Positions 1-9,705 of a stretch of DNA of 64,000 nucleotides are shown here, one piece after another. The translations under genes were made by a program, and so were the position numbers. This DNA comes from Marinobacter salarius (GTDB lineage Bacteria > Pseudomonadota > Gammaproteobacteria > Pseudomonadales > Oleiphilaceae): NCBI GenBank assembly GCA_000831005.1, contig CP007152.1:1798001-1862000 (forward strand), written 5' to 3'. The notes under the pieces were generated by a model. That model saw only the letters and a list, made by a program, of their open reading frames with translations. It ran no database searches and was not told the DNA's origin. Each line of letters starts with the position of its first letter. Within the stretch, counting starts at the first letter, position 1.

Positions 1-66
1 CGGCATTACCTTTTTGATTTCCTTGCGGGCCTTGTGCATGTGCCCTGGAAACCAGTTAATGGCCAT
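1..66 (-). CDS. rbgA: RbgA/YlqF-like ribosome biogenesis GTPase (N-terminal fragment)
   Basis: Only the first 22 residues lie in the window; the gene runs off the left edge. They begin MAINWFPGHMHKARKEIKK, the characteristic start of the YlqF/RbgA circularly permuted GTPases, which act in late assembly of the large ribosomal subunit. An AGGAG ribosome binding site lies just upstream of the ATG at 66. The GTPase motifs are outside the window, so the call rests on the N-terminal signature alone. Confidence 0.75.
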   Translation of the reverse strand, partial: MAINWFPGHMHKARKEIKKVMP

Positions 67-286
67 GGTTGATACTCCTGAAATGGCTGAACGGCGCCAT
101 TATGGACGGGAATGACTAAATTTTCACATTTCTCTCAACCCGCCCATGATGGGAGCTGAGGCATGTGAGGGTGTGAAGTATGTACAAAAAGAAGGGGGTT
201 CGGGGTGAAATGCCCGGTTGTTTTGATTTAGGGTGTAGGGCTCGAAAACCGAAAGCGACTTAACTAATCGATTAGTGGAGATTTCT

Positions 287-739
287 ATGAAGCTCGTGAA
301 ACTGTTCGGAATTGCCCTGATTGCTATCGGGTTGTCTTCTCCGGCGATGGCGCAGCAATCTGGCGGGCAGCCGGACCAGGTTGATCAGCTGGCTCAGATG
401 GTTGGCCTGAGTGAAGACCAGCAGAAAGAAATTCGCGGCATCATTGAAGAGATGCAGGCTGAGATTCAGGAGCTTCAGGGCGAAGCCCAGCAACTGCAGC
501 AGCAGATCCAGGCTCAGATCAAGCCGGATTACGACGAAGACGCGATTCGTGAAAAAGCGGAAGAGCTTGGTGACGTCACTGGCGAGATGACAGCCATGTC
601 CACCCTGATGCAGGCGAAGGTTGATGCAGTATTCACTGAAGAGCAGCGCGAAGAGCTGAACAAACGTATGCAGCAAATGCAGCAGCAGATGCAACAGCAG
701 CGTCAGATGCAGCGGCAGCAGCAGAAAGGTATGCAGTAA
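287..739 (+). CDS. Spy/CpxP-like periplasmic LTXXQ-type protein
   Basis: A 150-residue exported protein. The ATG at 287 is preferred over an in-frame GTG at 275 because GTGGAG at 275-280 is the ribosome binding site and the signal peptide then starts cleanly (MKLVKLFGIALIAIG, cleavage after AMA). The mature part is almost entirely helical and rich in Gln, Glu and Met. LSEDQQ and FTEEQREEL near its two ends resemble the LTXXQ motifs of Spy, CpxP and related envelope-stress chaperones or metal sensors. The tail is a Gln/Met repeat (QQMQQQ-like). It stands alone, with a terminator downstream. Family assignment is fair; the function (chaperone or metal binding) is inferred. Confidence 0.65.
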   Translation: MKLVKLFGIALIAIGLSSPAMAQQSGGQPDQVDQLAQMVGLSEDQQKEIRGIIEEMQAEIQELQGEAQQLQQQIQAQIKPDYDEDAIREKAEELGDVTGEMTAMSTLMQAKVDAVFTEEQREELNKRMQQMQQQMQQQRQMQRQQQKGMQ

Positions 740-788
740 GCGCCGGTAGCTCTGACTGCTGCCTTCTGGGTTAGTGCCTGGAGCTTGA

Positions 789-821
789 AAAACCGCCTTG
801 GCTTATGGCCTTGGCGGTTTT
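789..821. terminator. Bidirectional Rho-independent terminator
   Basis: AAAACCGCC (789-797) pairs with GGCGGTTTT (813-821). An inner GGC/GCC stem (800-802 with 808-810) closes the loop. The A and T flanks let it work in both directions, between the Spy-like gene on the plus strand and the exporter on the minus strand. Confidence 0.8.
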
Positions 822-871
822 CTCATTTATAGCCTGCGATTTCGCGTTTAAGCATTGCGCGGAGGGGGCTT

Positions 872-3364
872 TCAGAAACTCGCCCGTGCACCAAACGGCT
901 TAACCAGCAAGATGAGCCGAGGCAACAACGTAAGCGCCCCAACCAGAGCCATGAACATGGCAAAGCCGGTGAACAACCCGAAGTAGATGGTCGGGATGAA
1001 ATTCGACAGCACCAGGATCGAAAACCCGGTAATAATCGTCAGTGAGGTAAAGAACATCGCCTGCCCGATGCTGCGGTGGCAGCGGTGCATGGTGGCGAGG
1101 TAGTCGCCGTCCTTCTCGAACTCCGTCTTGAAGCGGTGGATGTAGTGAATGGTGTCGTCCACCGCAATGCCCACCGTAATCGCCGCTACCGTTATCGTCA
1201 TCATATCCAGAGGAATGCCCAGCCAGCCCATCAGGCCCAACACCGAACCCGCCGCGATCAGGTTCGGAGCCATGCCGATCAGCGCCAGCTTTATCGACCG
1301 GAACAGGATCAGGAACATCACCATGATGGCCAGGAACACAATGCCGATGGTCTTGATCTGCGAATCGAACAGGCTTTGCAGCATGTTGTTGTACATCACT
1401 GTCATGCCCGTGAGCTTCACCTGATCGTCCTCAAAGCCCATTTCTTCGGTGAGGTGAGTGCGTATGCGGTCCAGCAATGCCTGCCGGCGCAGGTCCGGGG
1501 AGGTCTCCAGGATGCGGATGCTGAAGCGGGCCTGGTCGTGTTCTTCGCTGATGTAGGGGGTCAGAAGAATGTCCTTCAGATCGTCCGGCACCGCCGAGGG
1601 TACGAACGCCAGTTCCAGGGCATTCAGGGGCTCGCCACCGTTAACCTGGGCAAGGATGTCCAGGGTGGTATCGATGGACATTACTTTGCCGGTCTCTGGC
1701 AGGCTGTCCAGATAATCATGAACCTTACCCAGTCGATCCATCTTCTGATAGGTGAACCAGGTGTCGCGGTATTCCTCGGCACCCTCACAGTCCTCCACAA
1801 ACGGATCGCAATCACTGGCAAAGGGGTCGCCGCCGGCTTCGCTTTCGGGTGGTTTCTCGTCCGTGATTACCACATCCAGTGGGGTCGTGCCTCCCAGACG
1901 GTCATCAATGGTGATCATGCCCTGGTGGATTTCGGTGCTGGACTTGAAGTAGTCGATGAAGCTGTTTTCCACCGTCAGGCGGTTCAGGCCGATGACGCAG
2001 AGCACCGCGAGGATGGCGGAGCCGACCAGTACGGTTTTGCCGTAGTGCTCGGTAAACCGCGCAAACCAATCGGTAAAGGGAATCCGGTTGGAACGCACCC
2101 GGTCGTCCACCGGCGGTGGCAGCAGCGCCAGCAGGGCCGGGAAGATGATAAACGTGATAAGGAAGGCCACGGTCAGGCCGATGGTCATCATCCAGCCAAA
2201 ATCGATCACCGGGCGGATACCGCTGAAGGTAAGCGAGCCGAAAGCAACAATGGTGGTGATGGCCATGTAGAAGCAGGGTTTGATCATGGCCAGCAGGGTG
2301 CGCCGTAGCGTATCCCGTGATTCGGCTTCAGGGTCGTCGTGCTGGAACTCCCGATAGCGAACGATCAGGTGGATGGTCAGCGACAGGGTCATGATCAGCA
2401 GCAACGACACGAAATTGGACGAGATCACCGTGACTGGCCATTGCGCCCAGCTCAGGTAACCAATCACCAGCCACACCGTAAAGCTGCAGCACAACAGTGG
2501 CACCAGCACCCAGCGCCACTGGCGGAAAATGATTGCCAGGGTCAACAGCAGGAAGATCAGCACACCAACACCGAAGGTGGACAGGTCGTTCTGGATGAAA
2601 CGGATCATGTCGGCAACGATCATGGGTACGCCGCCCAGGTAGATCTCGGCGCGGTCACGGTAGCTGTCGAGGATGCCCCTGACCCGTTTGATGGTGCGGT
2701 CCCGCTCTTCGCCCTGGGCTTCGGTAAACTCGATGAATGCCTGGCTTACGGTTTCCAGTCGTTGCTGTTCTTCTGCCGAGGCTTGGCCGCTCTGCACTTT
2801 GTCCTGCAGTTCGTTGCGCTCCCGAAGCAGTTCGAAATAGCGCTCCGGCGTGGGCAGATTCACCTGTATCGCGGTCGTTCGTGCGTCTTCGCTGATCAGC
2901 AGGTTCGGGTAGAGCGGATTGTTGAGTAGCGCTTTCCTGGCGGTGTCTGGAGCAACGTCATCCTCGTCGATGGTCTGGATCTCTGAGTCAACGGTGTCCA
3001 GGGTCAGGTCCGGGCTGTGGAGCAGGGGGACGTTGAGGATGCTGTTGGTGGAGCTGACATTTTCCAGGGCTGCCAGTTCGTCCCGCAATGACGCCAGTAA
3101 AGCCAGACCCTCGTTGCTGAACAGTTCCTGGTCGGGCGTATAGGTAACAACGAGAAAATCGTCGGAGGTAGTGAAGCGGCGGTTCACTTCCCGGTACTGC
3201 TCCAGGGAGCGATCATCTTCAAGAACCAGCGACTCGGCCGAGGCATCCAGGCGGAACTGGTCCAGCCGCAGGCTGGCTATCAACAGCAGGGCACCAAACA
3301 GCAGAAGTACCAGAACAGGACGGGGGAAAATCAGCCGGTCATAGAACGATCGAAGCCAGGACAT
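872..3364 (-). CDS. RND superfamily (MMPL-type) exporter
   Basis: An inner-membrane protein of about 830 residues in the MMPL/RND exporter class, likely proton-driven and moving lipids or other hydrophobic compounds. One membrane segment near the N-terminus (LVLLLFGALLLIASLRL) is followed by a periplasmic domain of about 230 residues. Then come a multi-span block (about residues 255-420), a second large periplasmic domain, and a C-terminal multi-span block. This is the duplicated RND plan with sterol-sensing-like membrane blocks. The ATG at 3364 (MSWLRSFYDR) is preferred to an upstream in-frame start at 3412 because it puts the first membrane helix at the N-terminus, but no strong ribosome binding site supports either. 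No membrane-fusion or outer-membrane partner is adjacent. The substrate is unknown. Confidence 0.75.
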   Translation of the reverse strand: MSWLRSFYDRLIFPRPVLVLLLFGALLLIASLRLDQFRLDASAESLVLEDDRSLEQYREVNRRFTTSDDFLVVTYTPDQELFSNEGLALLASLRDELAALENVSSTNSILNVPLLHSPDLTLDTVDSEIQTIDEDDVAPDTARKALLNNPLYPNLLISEDARTTAIQVNLPTPERYFELLRERNELQDKVQSGQASAEEQQRLETVSQAFIEFTEAQGEERDRTIKRVRGILDSYRDRAEIYLGGVPMIVADMIRFIQNDLSTFGVGVLIFLLLTLAIIFRQWRWVLVPLLCCSFTVWLVIGYLSWAQWPVTVISSNFVSLLLIMTLSLTIHLIVRYREFQHDDPEAESRDTLRRTLLAMIKPCFYMAITTIVAFGSLTFSGIRPVIDFGWMMTIGLTVAFLITFIIFPALLALLPPPVDDRVRSNRIPFTDWFARFTEHYGKTVLVGSAILAVLCVIGLNRLTVENSFIDYFKSSTEIHQGMITIDDRLGGTTPLDVVITDEKPPESEAGGDPFASDCDPFVEDCEGAEEYRDTWFTYQKMDRLGKVHDYLDSLPETGKVMSIDTTLDILAQVNGGEPLNALELAFVPSAVPDDLKDILLTPYISEEHDQARFSIRILETSPDLRRQALLDRIRTHLTEEMGFEDDQVKLTGMTVMYNNMLQSLFDSQIKTIGIVFLAIMVMFLILFRSIKLALIGMAPNLIAAGSVLGLMGWLGIPLDMMTITVAAITVGIAVDDTIHYIHRFKTEFEKDGDYLATMHRCHRSIGQAMFFTSLTIITGFSILVLSNFIPTIYFGLFTGFAMFMALVGALTLLPRLILLVKPFGARASF

Positions 3365-3468
3365 CGTAAGAATTACCCTACACAGTGAAAGCGAGTGCAG
3401 AGTGTGCCACAAACTGTCAGTCGACGGTGCCCCTGTTTGAGGCCTATTCCAGGGAATTGATCAGTGGT

Positions 3469-4515
3469 TCAGTCTACCGCTTTGACCGGAATCTGTTGTG
3501 CGTTGGAGGAAGCAGGCACTTCTGGCACCGCAAGGCCCAGGTTATTCTTTTCGAAGACACGATCGGCACGGTAGCTGGAGCGCACCATGGGGCCCGACGG
3601 CACTTCCATAAAGCCTTTCTCCAGGCCAATCTCACGGTAACGGTTAAAGTCTTCCGGGGTCACGTACTGTTCCACCGGCAGGTGGTTCTGAGTGGGGCGC
3701 AGATACTGGCCCAGGGTCAGAATGTCGACGCCGATAGCCCGCAGGTCATCCATGGTTTTCAGGATTTCCTCTTCCGTTTCACCGAGGCCCAGCATCAGGC
3801 TGGTCTTGGTGAGCACGTCCGGACGGTACTGTTTGGCGTGCGCCAGTACGCTGAGGGTTTTCTCGTAGCCGGCGCGAGGGTCCCGAACACGGGTAGTCAG
3901 GCGCTTCACGGTTTCCACGTTCTGTGCGAAAACGTCCAGGCCGGAGTCCACGACCTTCTCAACGTGCGCCATGACGGCGTCAAAGTCTGGCGTCAGGGCT
4001 TCCACTGCGACATGAGGGGTGCGCTGCTTGATGGCCGATACGCAGGCCGCATAGTGGGCGGCGCCGCCGTCGTCCAGATCGTCCCGATCCACAGAGGTCA
4101 GTACGATATAGCGCAGGCCCATGAGTTCAACGGACTTAGCGGTATTTTCCGGCTCCTCATGGTCCAGCCAGCCTTTGGGGTTGCCGGTATCAACGGCGCA
4201 GAAGCGGCAGGCGCGGGTGCACACGGAGCCCATCACCATGATGGTCGCGGTACCATTGGCCCAGCATTCGCCGATATTCGGGCAATGGGACTCCTGGCAG
4301 ACCGTGCTCAGGCGGTGTTCACTGACGTTCTTTCGAACCGCTTCGTAGCGCTCGCCACCGGGCATGCGTGCTCGTAGCCATGACGGTTTGCGCTGGGTTT
4401 TGGTGTCGATGATGCCCGAACCCGAGCGTTTGATGCCGTCCTTGATCGCTGAGAATCCGTGTTCATTGCGGAACTTGGAACCACTGGTGACGCGTGATTT
4501 GGCGCTGTCGCTCAT
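3469..4515 (-). CDS. lipA: Lipoyl synthase
   Basis: A radical SAM enzyme that inserts two sulfurs into octanoyl groups on lipoyl domains of 2-oxoacid dehydrogenases and GcvH. With the ATG at 4515 it has 348 residues. C73, C78 and C84 ([12 protein letters not shown]) bind the auxiliary 4Fe-4S cluster that donates sulfur; C99, C103 and C106 (CTRACRFC) bind the radical SAM cluster. The C-terminal RSSY motif ([10 protein letters not shown]), which supplies the serine ligand, is present. The longer in-frame start at 4629 is rejected because its added stretch is unlike the family. The usual partner lipB is not in the window. The reading frame is intact. Confidence 0.97.
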   Translation of the reverse strand: MSDSAKSRVTSGSKFRNEHGFSAIKDGIKRSGSGIIDTKTQRKPSWLRARMPGGERYEAVRKNVSEHRLSTVCQESHCPNIGECWANGTATIMVMGSVCTRACRFCAVDTGNPKGWLDHEEPENTAKSVELMGLRYIVLTSVDRDDLDDGGAAHYAACVSAIKQRTPHVAVEALTPDFDAVMAHVEKVVDSGLDVFAQNVETVKRLTTRVRDPRAGYEKTLSVLAHAKQYRPDVLTKTSLMLGLGETEEEILKTMDDLRAIGVDILTLGQYLRPTQNHLPVEQYVTPEDFNRYREIGLEKGFMEVPSGPMVRSSYRADRVFEKNNLGLAVPEVPASSNAQQIPVKAVD

Positions 4516-4655
4516 TACTGGGGGACTCTCTTCTCGGCGGCGGATAAAAAGCTTGGCTGACTCTAAAGGGTAATCTGCGCCAGCGGAGGATACAAGGCGG
4601 GTAAGGATAATCACGGGGGTTTCGGGCACGACTTTCGTCGTACCCGGTGGCTACG

Positions 4656-5933
4656 TCAGGCGGTTGCTTTGTCCAGCGCCTGGCTGATATCGGCAATGAT
4701 GTCATCCACGTGTTCGATGCCAATGGACAGGCGTACAAGGTCCTCACTGACACCCGCACTTGCCAGTTCCTCCGGATTGAGCTGCCGGTGAGTCGTTGTG
4801 GCGGGGTGACAGGCCAGGGATTTGGCGTCACCAATGTTGACCAGGCGGTAGATCAGTTGCAGGGCGTCAATGAATTTTGCGCCGTTCTCGAGTCCGCCGG
4901 TGATGCCGAAACTGAGAATGCCTGACGCACGGCCACCGCAGATCTTGTCGCAGGTGGCTTTGTACGGACTGTCGGCCAGGGTGGCATAGTTTACCCATTC
5001 CACCGACGGATGATTTTGCAGGAAATTGGCCACCTTTTCGGCGTTTTCGCAGTGCCTTTCCATGCGCAGGCCGAGTGTTTCAAGGCCCTGCATGATCAGG
5101 AATGCGTTAAACGGAGCCAACGCTGCGCCGGTATTGCGCAGTGGGACCACACGGCAGCGCCCGATGAAAGCCGCGGCGCCAAGGGCTTCGGTATAGATCA
5201 CACCGTGGTAGGAGGGGTCAGGCTCGTTGAGCATGGGGAACTTCGCCTTGTTGGCGGCCCAGTCAAACTTCCCGGAGTCGACCACCACACCTGCTACGGT
5301 GGTGCCGTGGCCACCAATGTACTTGGTGAGTGAATGGACCACGATATCCGCGCCGTGCTCAAAGGGCCGGCAAAGGAAAGGCGTTGCCACCGTGTTGTCG
5401 ACGATCAGCGGTATGCCGTGTTTGTGGGCAATGTCCGCCCAGCGCTGGATATCAACCACATTGCCGGCCGGGTTACCAATGGATTCGCAGAACAGAGCGC
5501 GAGTGTTGTCGTCGATGGCCTTTTCCACTGCGTCGAAGTCATCGTGTCGTACCATGCGACAGTTGATGCCCTGGTTCGGCAGCGAGTGTGCAAACAGGTT
5601 GTAGGTGCCGCCATAGAGCTGGCCGGTGCTGACAATGTTGTTGCCCACTTTGCAGATGGTTTGCAGGGAGTAAAGGATGGCCGCCATACCTGAGGCGACC
5701 GCAAGCGCCCCCACACCACCTTCCAGTTGCGCCATACGTTCCTCCAATACGGCGTTGGTGGGGTTCATGATGCGCGTATAAATGTTGCCCTGTACCTTCA
5801 GGTCAAACAGGTCGGCACCGTGCTGGGTGTCGTCGAACGTGTAGGACGTGGTCTGGTAGATGGGCGTGGTTGCGGCGTTGGTCGTCGGATCACCGTTGAA
5901 GCCAGCGTGAAGGGCGAGAGTTTCCGGTTTCAT
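4656..5933 (-). CDS. metY: O-acetylhomoserine sulfhydrylase (aminocarboxypropyltransferase)
   Basis: A cytosolic PLP enzyme that makes homocysteine from O-acetylhomoserine and sulfide in methionine synthesis. The 425 residues match the MetY length; the shorter MetB and MetC relatives run to about 380-400. The N-terminus MKPETLALHAGF and the PLP-lysine motif HSLTKYIGGHGT (lysine at residue 204) are typical of the Cys/Met metabolism family. AAGGGATG lies about nine bases upstream of the ATG at 5933. It sits upstream of lipA on the same strand with a 140-base gap, so co-transcription is possible but not needed. No methionine riboswitch is recognisable in its leader. Confidence 0.93.
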   Translation of the reverse strand: MKPETLALHAGFNGDPTTNAATTPIYQTTSYTFDDTQHGADLFDLKVQGNIYTRIMNPTNAVLEERMAQLEGGVGALAVASGMAAILYSLQTICKVGNNIVSTGQLYGGTYNLFAHSLPNQGINCRMVRHDDFDAVEKAIDDNTRALFCESIGNPAGNVVDIQRWADIAHKHGIPLIVDNTVATPFLCRPFEHGADIVVHSLTKYIGGHGTTVAGVVVDSGKFDWAANKAKFPMLNEPDPSYHGVIYTEALGAAAFIGRCRVVPLRNTGAALAPFNAFLIMQGLETLGLRMERHCENAEKVANFLQNHPSVEWVNYATLADSPYKATCDKICGGRASGILSFGITGGLENGAKFIDALQLIYRLVNIGDAKSLACHPATTTHRQLNPEELASAGVSEDLVRLSIGIEHVDDIIADISQALDKATA

Positions 5934-6078
5934 GGTTGAGCATCCCTTTTATCAAGCGTTGTTGTTGAGGTCGAACATCCCGAGTGAGTATGCCACAGGC
6001 ATAGGAACGTGAGCATTGTTTCATGTTGACCCTCATCGGCTTGTGACTTCCTTGTTTCCGCGCTAGGTTCGAACAGAT

Positions 6079-7827
6079 ATGACTGTCAACAACGTGCAAA
6101 CAATAACGAGTACAGCAAACCGGATGGAGGAGGGCAGCGGGCGCTGGTTGTCCCGTGCACTATTGGTCTGCCTGGCCCCATTGGTTTTCATTGCCTGTAG
6201 CGGCAGCGACGATAATCACGCAAAGGGTGGTGACCGGGCGCTGGAAGCTGCGGATATTGATGCACCGGAGACCCGCCTGAAGGCACACCCGACTACTGGG
6301 GAGCAACTGGCCCGAAGACAGGTACTTGTCCGGGGCAATGCGAGCGAACCGGCTTCGCTGGACCCCCAACTAGTGCAGGACAGCGTGGGTGGCGCCATTG
6401 TGGTTGACCTGTTCGAAGGATTGACCCGCAGCGGCCCCAGAGGGGATACCGAACCGGCGATGGCGACGTCCTGGGCCTCCTCGAACAATAACCTGACCTG
6501 GACATTCCAGCTCCGTGAAGACGGTCTCTGGAGCGATGGCAGCACCGTTACCGCCCAGGATTTCGTGTACGGCTGGCGCAGGGCGGTGGACCCGGAGGTA
6601 GGCTCAAACTATGCGTATTACATCGAGTCCGCCGGGGTAGCCAATGCCGGCGAGATCATCGCTGGGGACAAGGCACCGGATACCCTGGGTGTGCGTGCTG
6701 TCGACGACTTCACCTTCGAGGTGACCCTGGAGGAGCCGATCACCTATCTGCCGGATATGACCGTCCACTACACCATGTTTCCCGCTCCTCGCCAGGCCAT
6801 CGAGGCCCACGGCGAGGACTGGACCAGGCCTGGCAAGATGGTTTCCAACGGAGCCTATACGCTGAACGCCTGGCATATCGGCGAGAAGCTGGTGGCGGCT
6901 CGCAATCCCCGCTACTGGGGGGATGACAGCACCATCATCGACCGGGTGGTTTACCTGCCGATCGAATCTTCGTCCGCCGAGCTTCAGCGCTACGCCAGTG
7001 GCGAGCTGCATATGACCTCCACGGTGCCGGTGTCCCAGATGGCCCGGTTGAAAAAAGAGCGGCCCAAAGAGTTGGTGATGGTGCCCAGCATGGCCACGTA
7101 CATGTATGCCTTCAACGTCAACAGGCCGCCCTTTGACGACGTGAGAGTGCGTAGGGCGCTGACCTACGCCATTGACCGCAATATCATCGTCAGCTACATC
7201 ACTCGGGGCAACCAGATGCCGGCATTCACCCTGACACCGCCCTACGTCAGCGGTTTCGACTTCCGGCAGCCGGAGTACGCCACCTGGTCCCAGACCCGAC
7301 GCGACGAAGAGGCGCGCGAAGCCCTTGAAGAAGCCGGTTACACTGAAGACAACCCACTGGAATTCGAACTGCTCTACAACACTGACGAAAGCCATAAGGC
7401 GCTGGCTATCGTGGTCAGTCAGATGTGGAAAGAGAAGTTGGGGGCAAAGGTCACCATCAGCAATCTGGAGTGGAAAACCTTCCTCTCCGAGAAGCAGGCT
7501 GGCAACTATGGTATCGCCCGGTTTGGCTGGAAGGGGGATTACAACGAAGCCTCCACCTTCCTGACCCTGCTAACCAGCGACAGTGGTAATAACGACGGCG
7601 GCTGGAGCAATGAAACATACGACCAGTTGCTGCTGGATGCCCGTTCCAGCGACGATCCCAATCCCTATTATGTCAGGGCCGAGGAAATCCTGTGGCAGGC
7701 GTTTCCGGTGGTGCCGGTGTACTTCAACACTACGGTGGCGCTGGTGAGCCCGTCCCTGAAGGGCTATCCGGAGAAGAATCCCCGTACCATTGTTTACAGC
7801 AAGGATATGTACATCACTGCGGACTGA
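6079..7827 (+). CDS. oppA: Oligopeptide ABC transporter, substrate-binding lipoprotein
   Basis: Periplasmic binding protein of the SBP_bac_5 family, which captures oligopeptides for OppBCDF. A hydrophobic signal with lipobox-like FIAC predicts a lipoprotein anchored to the membrane. The body carries family hallmarks such as PASLDPQLVQDS near the N-terminus, VRRALTYAIDRN in the middle, and a Tyr/Trp-rich C-terminus. Two starts are possible: the ATG at 6079, or the ATG at 6124 (MEEGSGRWLSRALLV), which gives a more normal signal peptide. Neither has a strong ribosome binding site. It is the first gene of a five-gene operon, with oppB eight bases downstream. Peptide specificity cannot be read from the sequence. 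Confidence 0.9.
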   Translation: MTVNNVQTITSTANRMEEGSGRWLSRALLVCLAPLVFIACSGSDDNHAKGGDRALEAADIDAPETRLKAHPTTGEQLARRQVLVRGNASEPASLDPQLVQDSVGGAIVVDLFEGLTRSGPRGDTEPAMATSWASSNNNLTWTFQLREDGLWSDGSTVTAQDFVYGWRRAVDPEVGSNYAYYIESAGVANAGEIIAGDKAPDTLGVRAVDDFTFEVTLEEPITYLPDMTVHYTMFPAPRQAIEAHGEDWTRPGKMVSNGAYTLNAWHIGEKLVAARNPRYWGDDSTIIDRVVYLPIESSSAELQRYASGELHMTSTVPVSQMARLKKERPKELVMVPSMATYMYAFNVNRPPFDDVRVRRALTYAIDRNIIVSYITRGNQMPAFTLTPPYVSGFDFRQPEYATWSQTRRDEEAREALEEAGYTEDNPLEFELLYNTDESHKALAIVVSQMWKEKLGAKVTISNLEWKTFLSEKQAGNYGIARFGWKGDYNEASTFLTLLTSDSGNNDGGWSNETYDQLLLDARSSDDPNPYYVRAEEILWQAFPVVPVYFNTTVALVSPSLKGYPEKNPRTIVYSKDMYITAD

Positions 7828-7835
7828 GGGAAGCT

Positions 7836-8754
7836 ATGTTCAGTTTTATCATCAGACGTCTGGCGGTAGCGGTACCAACCATACTGGCGTTGATCACGGT
7901 CTCGTTCGTGCTGATGCACGCGGCGCCTGGCGGCCCGTTCACCAACGAGCGTAATGTGCCGGAAGCGGTGATGGAAAACATCGAGGCCAAATACAACCTG
8001 GATAAACCCCTGTGGCAGCAGTACCTCATCTACGTGGGCAACGTCGCAGGGCGACCTGGGGCCCTCATTCCGTTATAAGGACTTCACGGTCAATGAGCTG
8101 ATCGAGTCCAGCTTTCCCCGGTCCGCCTACATCGGCGCCTGGTCCTTCCTGTTCGTGGTGGTGTTCGGGGTGGGGCTGGGGGTGGTTGCGGCCCTGAAAC
8201 AAAACCGTTGGCCGGACTATACGGTGATGACCGCCGCCATGACCGGGGTGGTGTTCCCCAATTTCGTGATGGCGCCGTTGCTGGTGCTGCTGTTTGCCGT
8301 CACGTTGCGCTGGTTGCCTGCCGGCGGCTGGGAAGGCGGTCAGGTGGAATACATCGTGCTGCCGATCATCGCCATGGCGACGTCCTACATTGCGCAGGTG
8401 GCGCGGATTACCCGTAGCAGCATGATAGAGACCCTGCGCAGTCCGTTCATCCGCACCGCCCGGGCCAAGGGCATTCCCCGCCACAAGATCGTATTGCGCC
8501 ATGCCCTCAAGCCCGCGTTGATTCCGGTGGTGTCGTACCTTGGGCCGGCTTTCGTGGGCATCATCACCGGTTCGGTGATCATTGATCAGGTATTTTCCAC
8601 GGGCGGCATTGGCCAGCACTTCGTCAACGGTGCCATCAACCGGGACTACTCACTGATTCTCGGGGTCACCATTCTGGTGGGCGTACTGACCATCGTCTTT
8701 AACGCGGCGGTGGATATTCTCTATACCTGGCTGGACCCGAGGGTGCGTTACTGA
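7836..8754 (+). CDS. oppB: Oligopeptide ABC transporter permease OppB (frame break near 8053)
   Basis: Inner-membrane permease with six predicted spans. It starts MFSFIIRRLAVAVPTI and carries the EAA-loop region (RTARAKGIPRHKI) that contacts the ATPases. The frame shifts near 8053. Upstream reads YVGNVA; downstream, in the next frame, reads QGDLGPSFRYKDFTVNE, which is the normal continuation. Either one base is extra or two are missing; the bridged length (305-306 residues) equals the usual OppB length. As written the gene would be truncated at residue 81. Its TGA overlaps the ATG of oppC (TGATG at 8752-8756), implying translational coupling. I regard the break as a likely sequence error. Confidence 0.88.
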
Positions 8755-9686
8755 TGTTCTTCTCCGACAAACATGCGGGCATGGGCGAACTGGCGGACAC
8801 CCTTGCGGAAGACGCCTACACCGAAGGCCGCAGCCTGTGGCGTGACGCGCGACGGCGTTTTATGAACCACCGTGCGGCGGTGGCGAGCCTGGTGGTGCTG
8901 GCTCTGTTGCTGTTGTTCGCGGCCTTCGGCCAGTACCTGTCACCCTGGGATAACGAGTCCATCGACTGGGCCAGTTTGCCAAACCTGGATGAAGATGGCT
9001 TGCCCAGTCTGGCGAGCCAGCACTATTTCGGTCTTGATCCCATCGGCCGGGACCTCTACCAACGCACTGTGCAGGGCAGCCGTATTTCCCTCATGGTCGG
9101 CGTTCTCGGAGCGCTGACGGCGGTGGTCATCGGCACGCTTTATGGGGCCATTTCCGGTTACGTGGGTGGCCGTACCGACGCCATCATGATGCGGACGCTC
9201 GAAGTGCTCAGCGCCTTTCCCTTCATGTTCCTGGTGATCGTTCTGATGGCGGTGTTCGGGCGCAATGTGCTGCTCATTTTCGTAGCCATCGGCGCGGTGA
9301 GCTGGCTGAATATGGCCCGGATTGTGCGGGGCCAGACCCTGAGCCTGAAGCGCAAGGAGTACATTGAGGCCGCCATGTCCGTCGGTGTGCATCCCTTCCT
9401 GATCGTGCTCCGCCACATCGTGCCCAATGTGCTGGGCGTGGTGATTGTTTATGCAACCCTGCTGGTGCCGGAGATGATCCTGTTCGAATCCTTTATCTCG
9501 TTCCTGGGGCTTGGGGTGTCGGAACCCTACACCTCATGGGGTGCGCTGATTTCCGAAGGCGCGGATGCCATGTGGACCGCGCCATGGACCCTGATTTTCC
9601 CGATGCTGATGCTGGTGCTCACCCTGTTCTGTTTCAATTTTCTCGGCGACGGGCTGCGGGATGCCCTCGACCCTAAAGACCGCTGA
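8754..9686 (+). CDS. oppC: Oligopeptide ABC transporter permease OppC
   Basis: Second membrane permease of the Opp complex, 310 residues and intact. After a cytoplasmic N-terminal stretch, a first span (ASLVVLALLLLFAAFG) is followed by the OppC/DppC periplasmic segment containing HYFGLDPIGRDLYQR. The binding-protein-dependent transport domain follows with five further spans and the EAA loop (EAAMSVGVHPFLIVLRHI). The C-terminus LGDGLRDALDPKDR is the standard OppC ending. The start codon overlaps the oppB stop, and oppD follows after a short spacer with its own AGGA site. Confidence 0.95.
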   Translation: MFFSDKHAGMGELADTLAEDAYTEGRSLWRDARRRFMNHRAAVASLVVLALLLLFAAFGQYLSPWDNESIDWASLPNLDEDGLPSLASQHYFGLDPIGRDLYQRTVQGSRISLMVGVLGALTAVVIGTLYGAISGYVGGRTDAIMMRTLEVLSAFPFMFLVIVLMAVFGRNVLLIFVAIGAVSWLNMARIVRGQTLSLKRKEYIEAAMSVGVHPFLIVLRHIVPNVLGVVIVYATLLVPEMILFESFISFLGLGVSEPYTSWGALISEGADAMWTAPWTLIFPMLMLVLTLFCFNFLGDGLRDALDPKDR

Positions 9687-9705
9687 GCCGGCAGGAACCC
9701 GATCT

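Noticed and set aside
1076..2308. 410-residue open frame on the plus strand
   Set aside because: Antisense to the RND exporter. The His/Gln-rich composition and lack of any domain mark it as a shadow.
5934..6078. S-adenosylmethionine-type riboswitch before metY
   Set aside because: I looked for conserved SAM and SAH riboswitch cores in the leader and found none, nor a terminator hairpin before the start codon.
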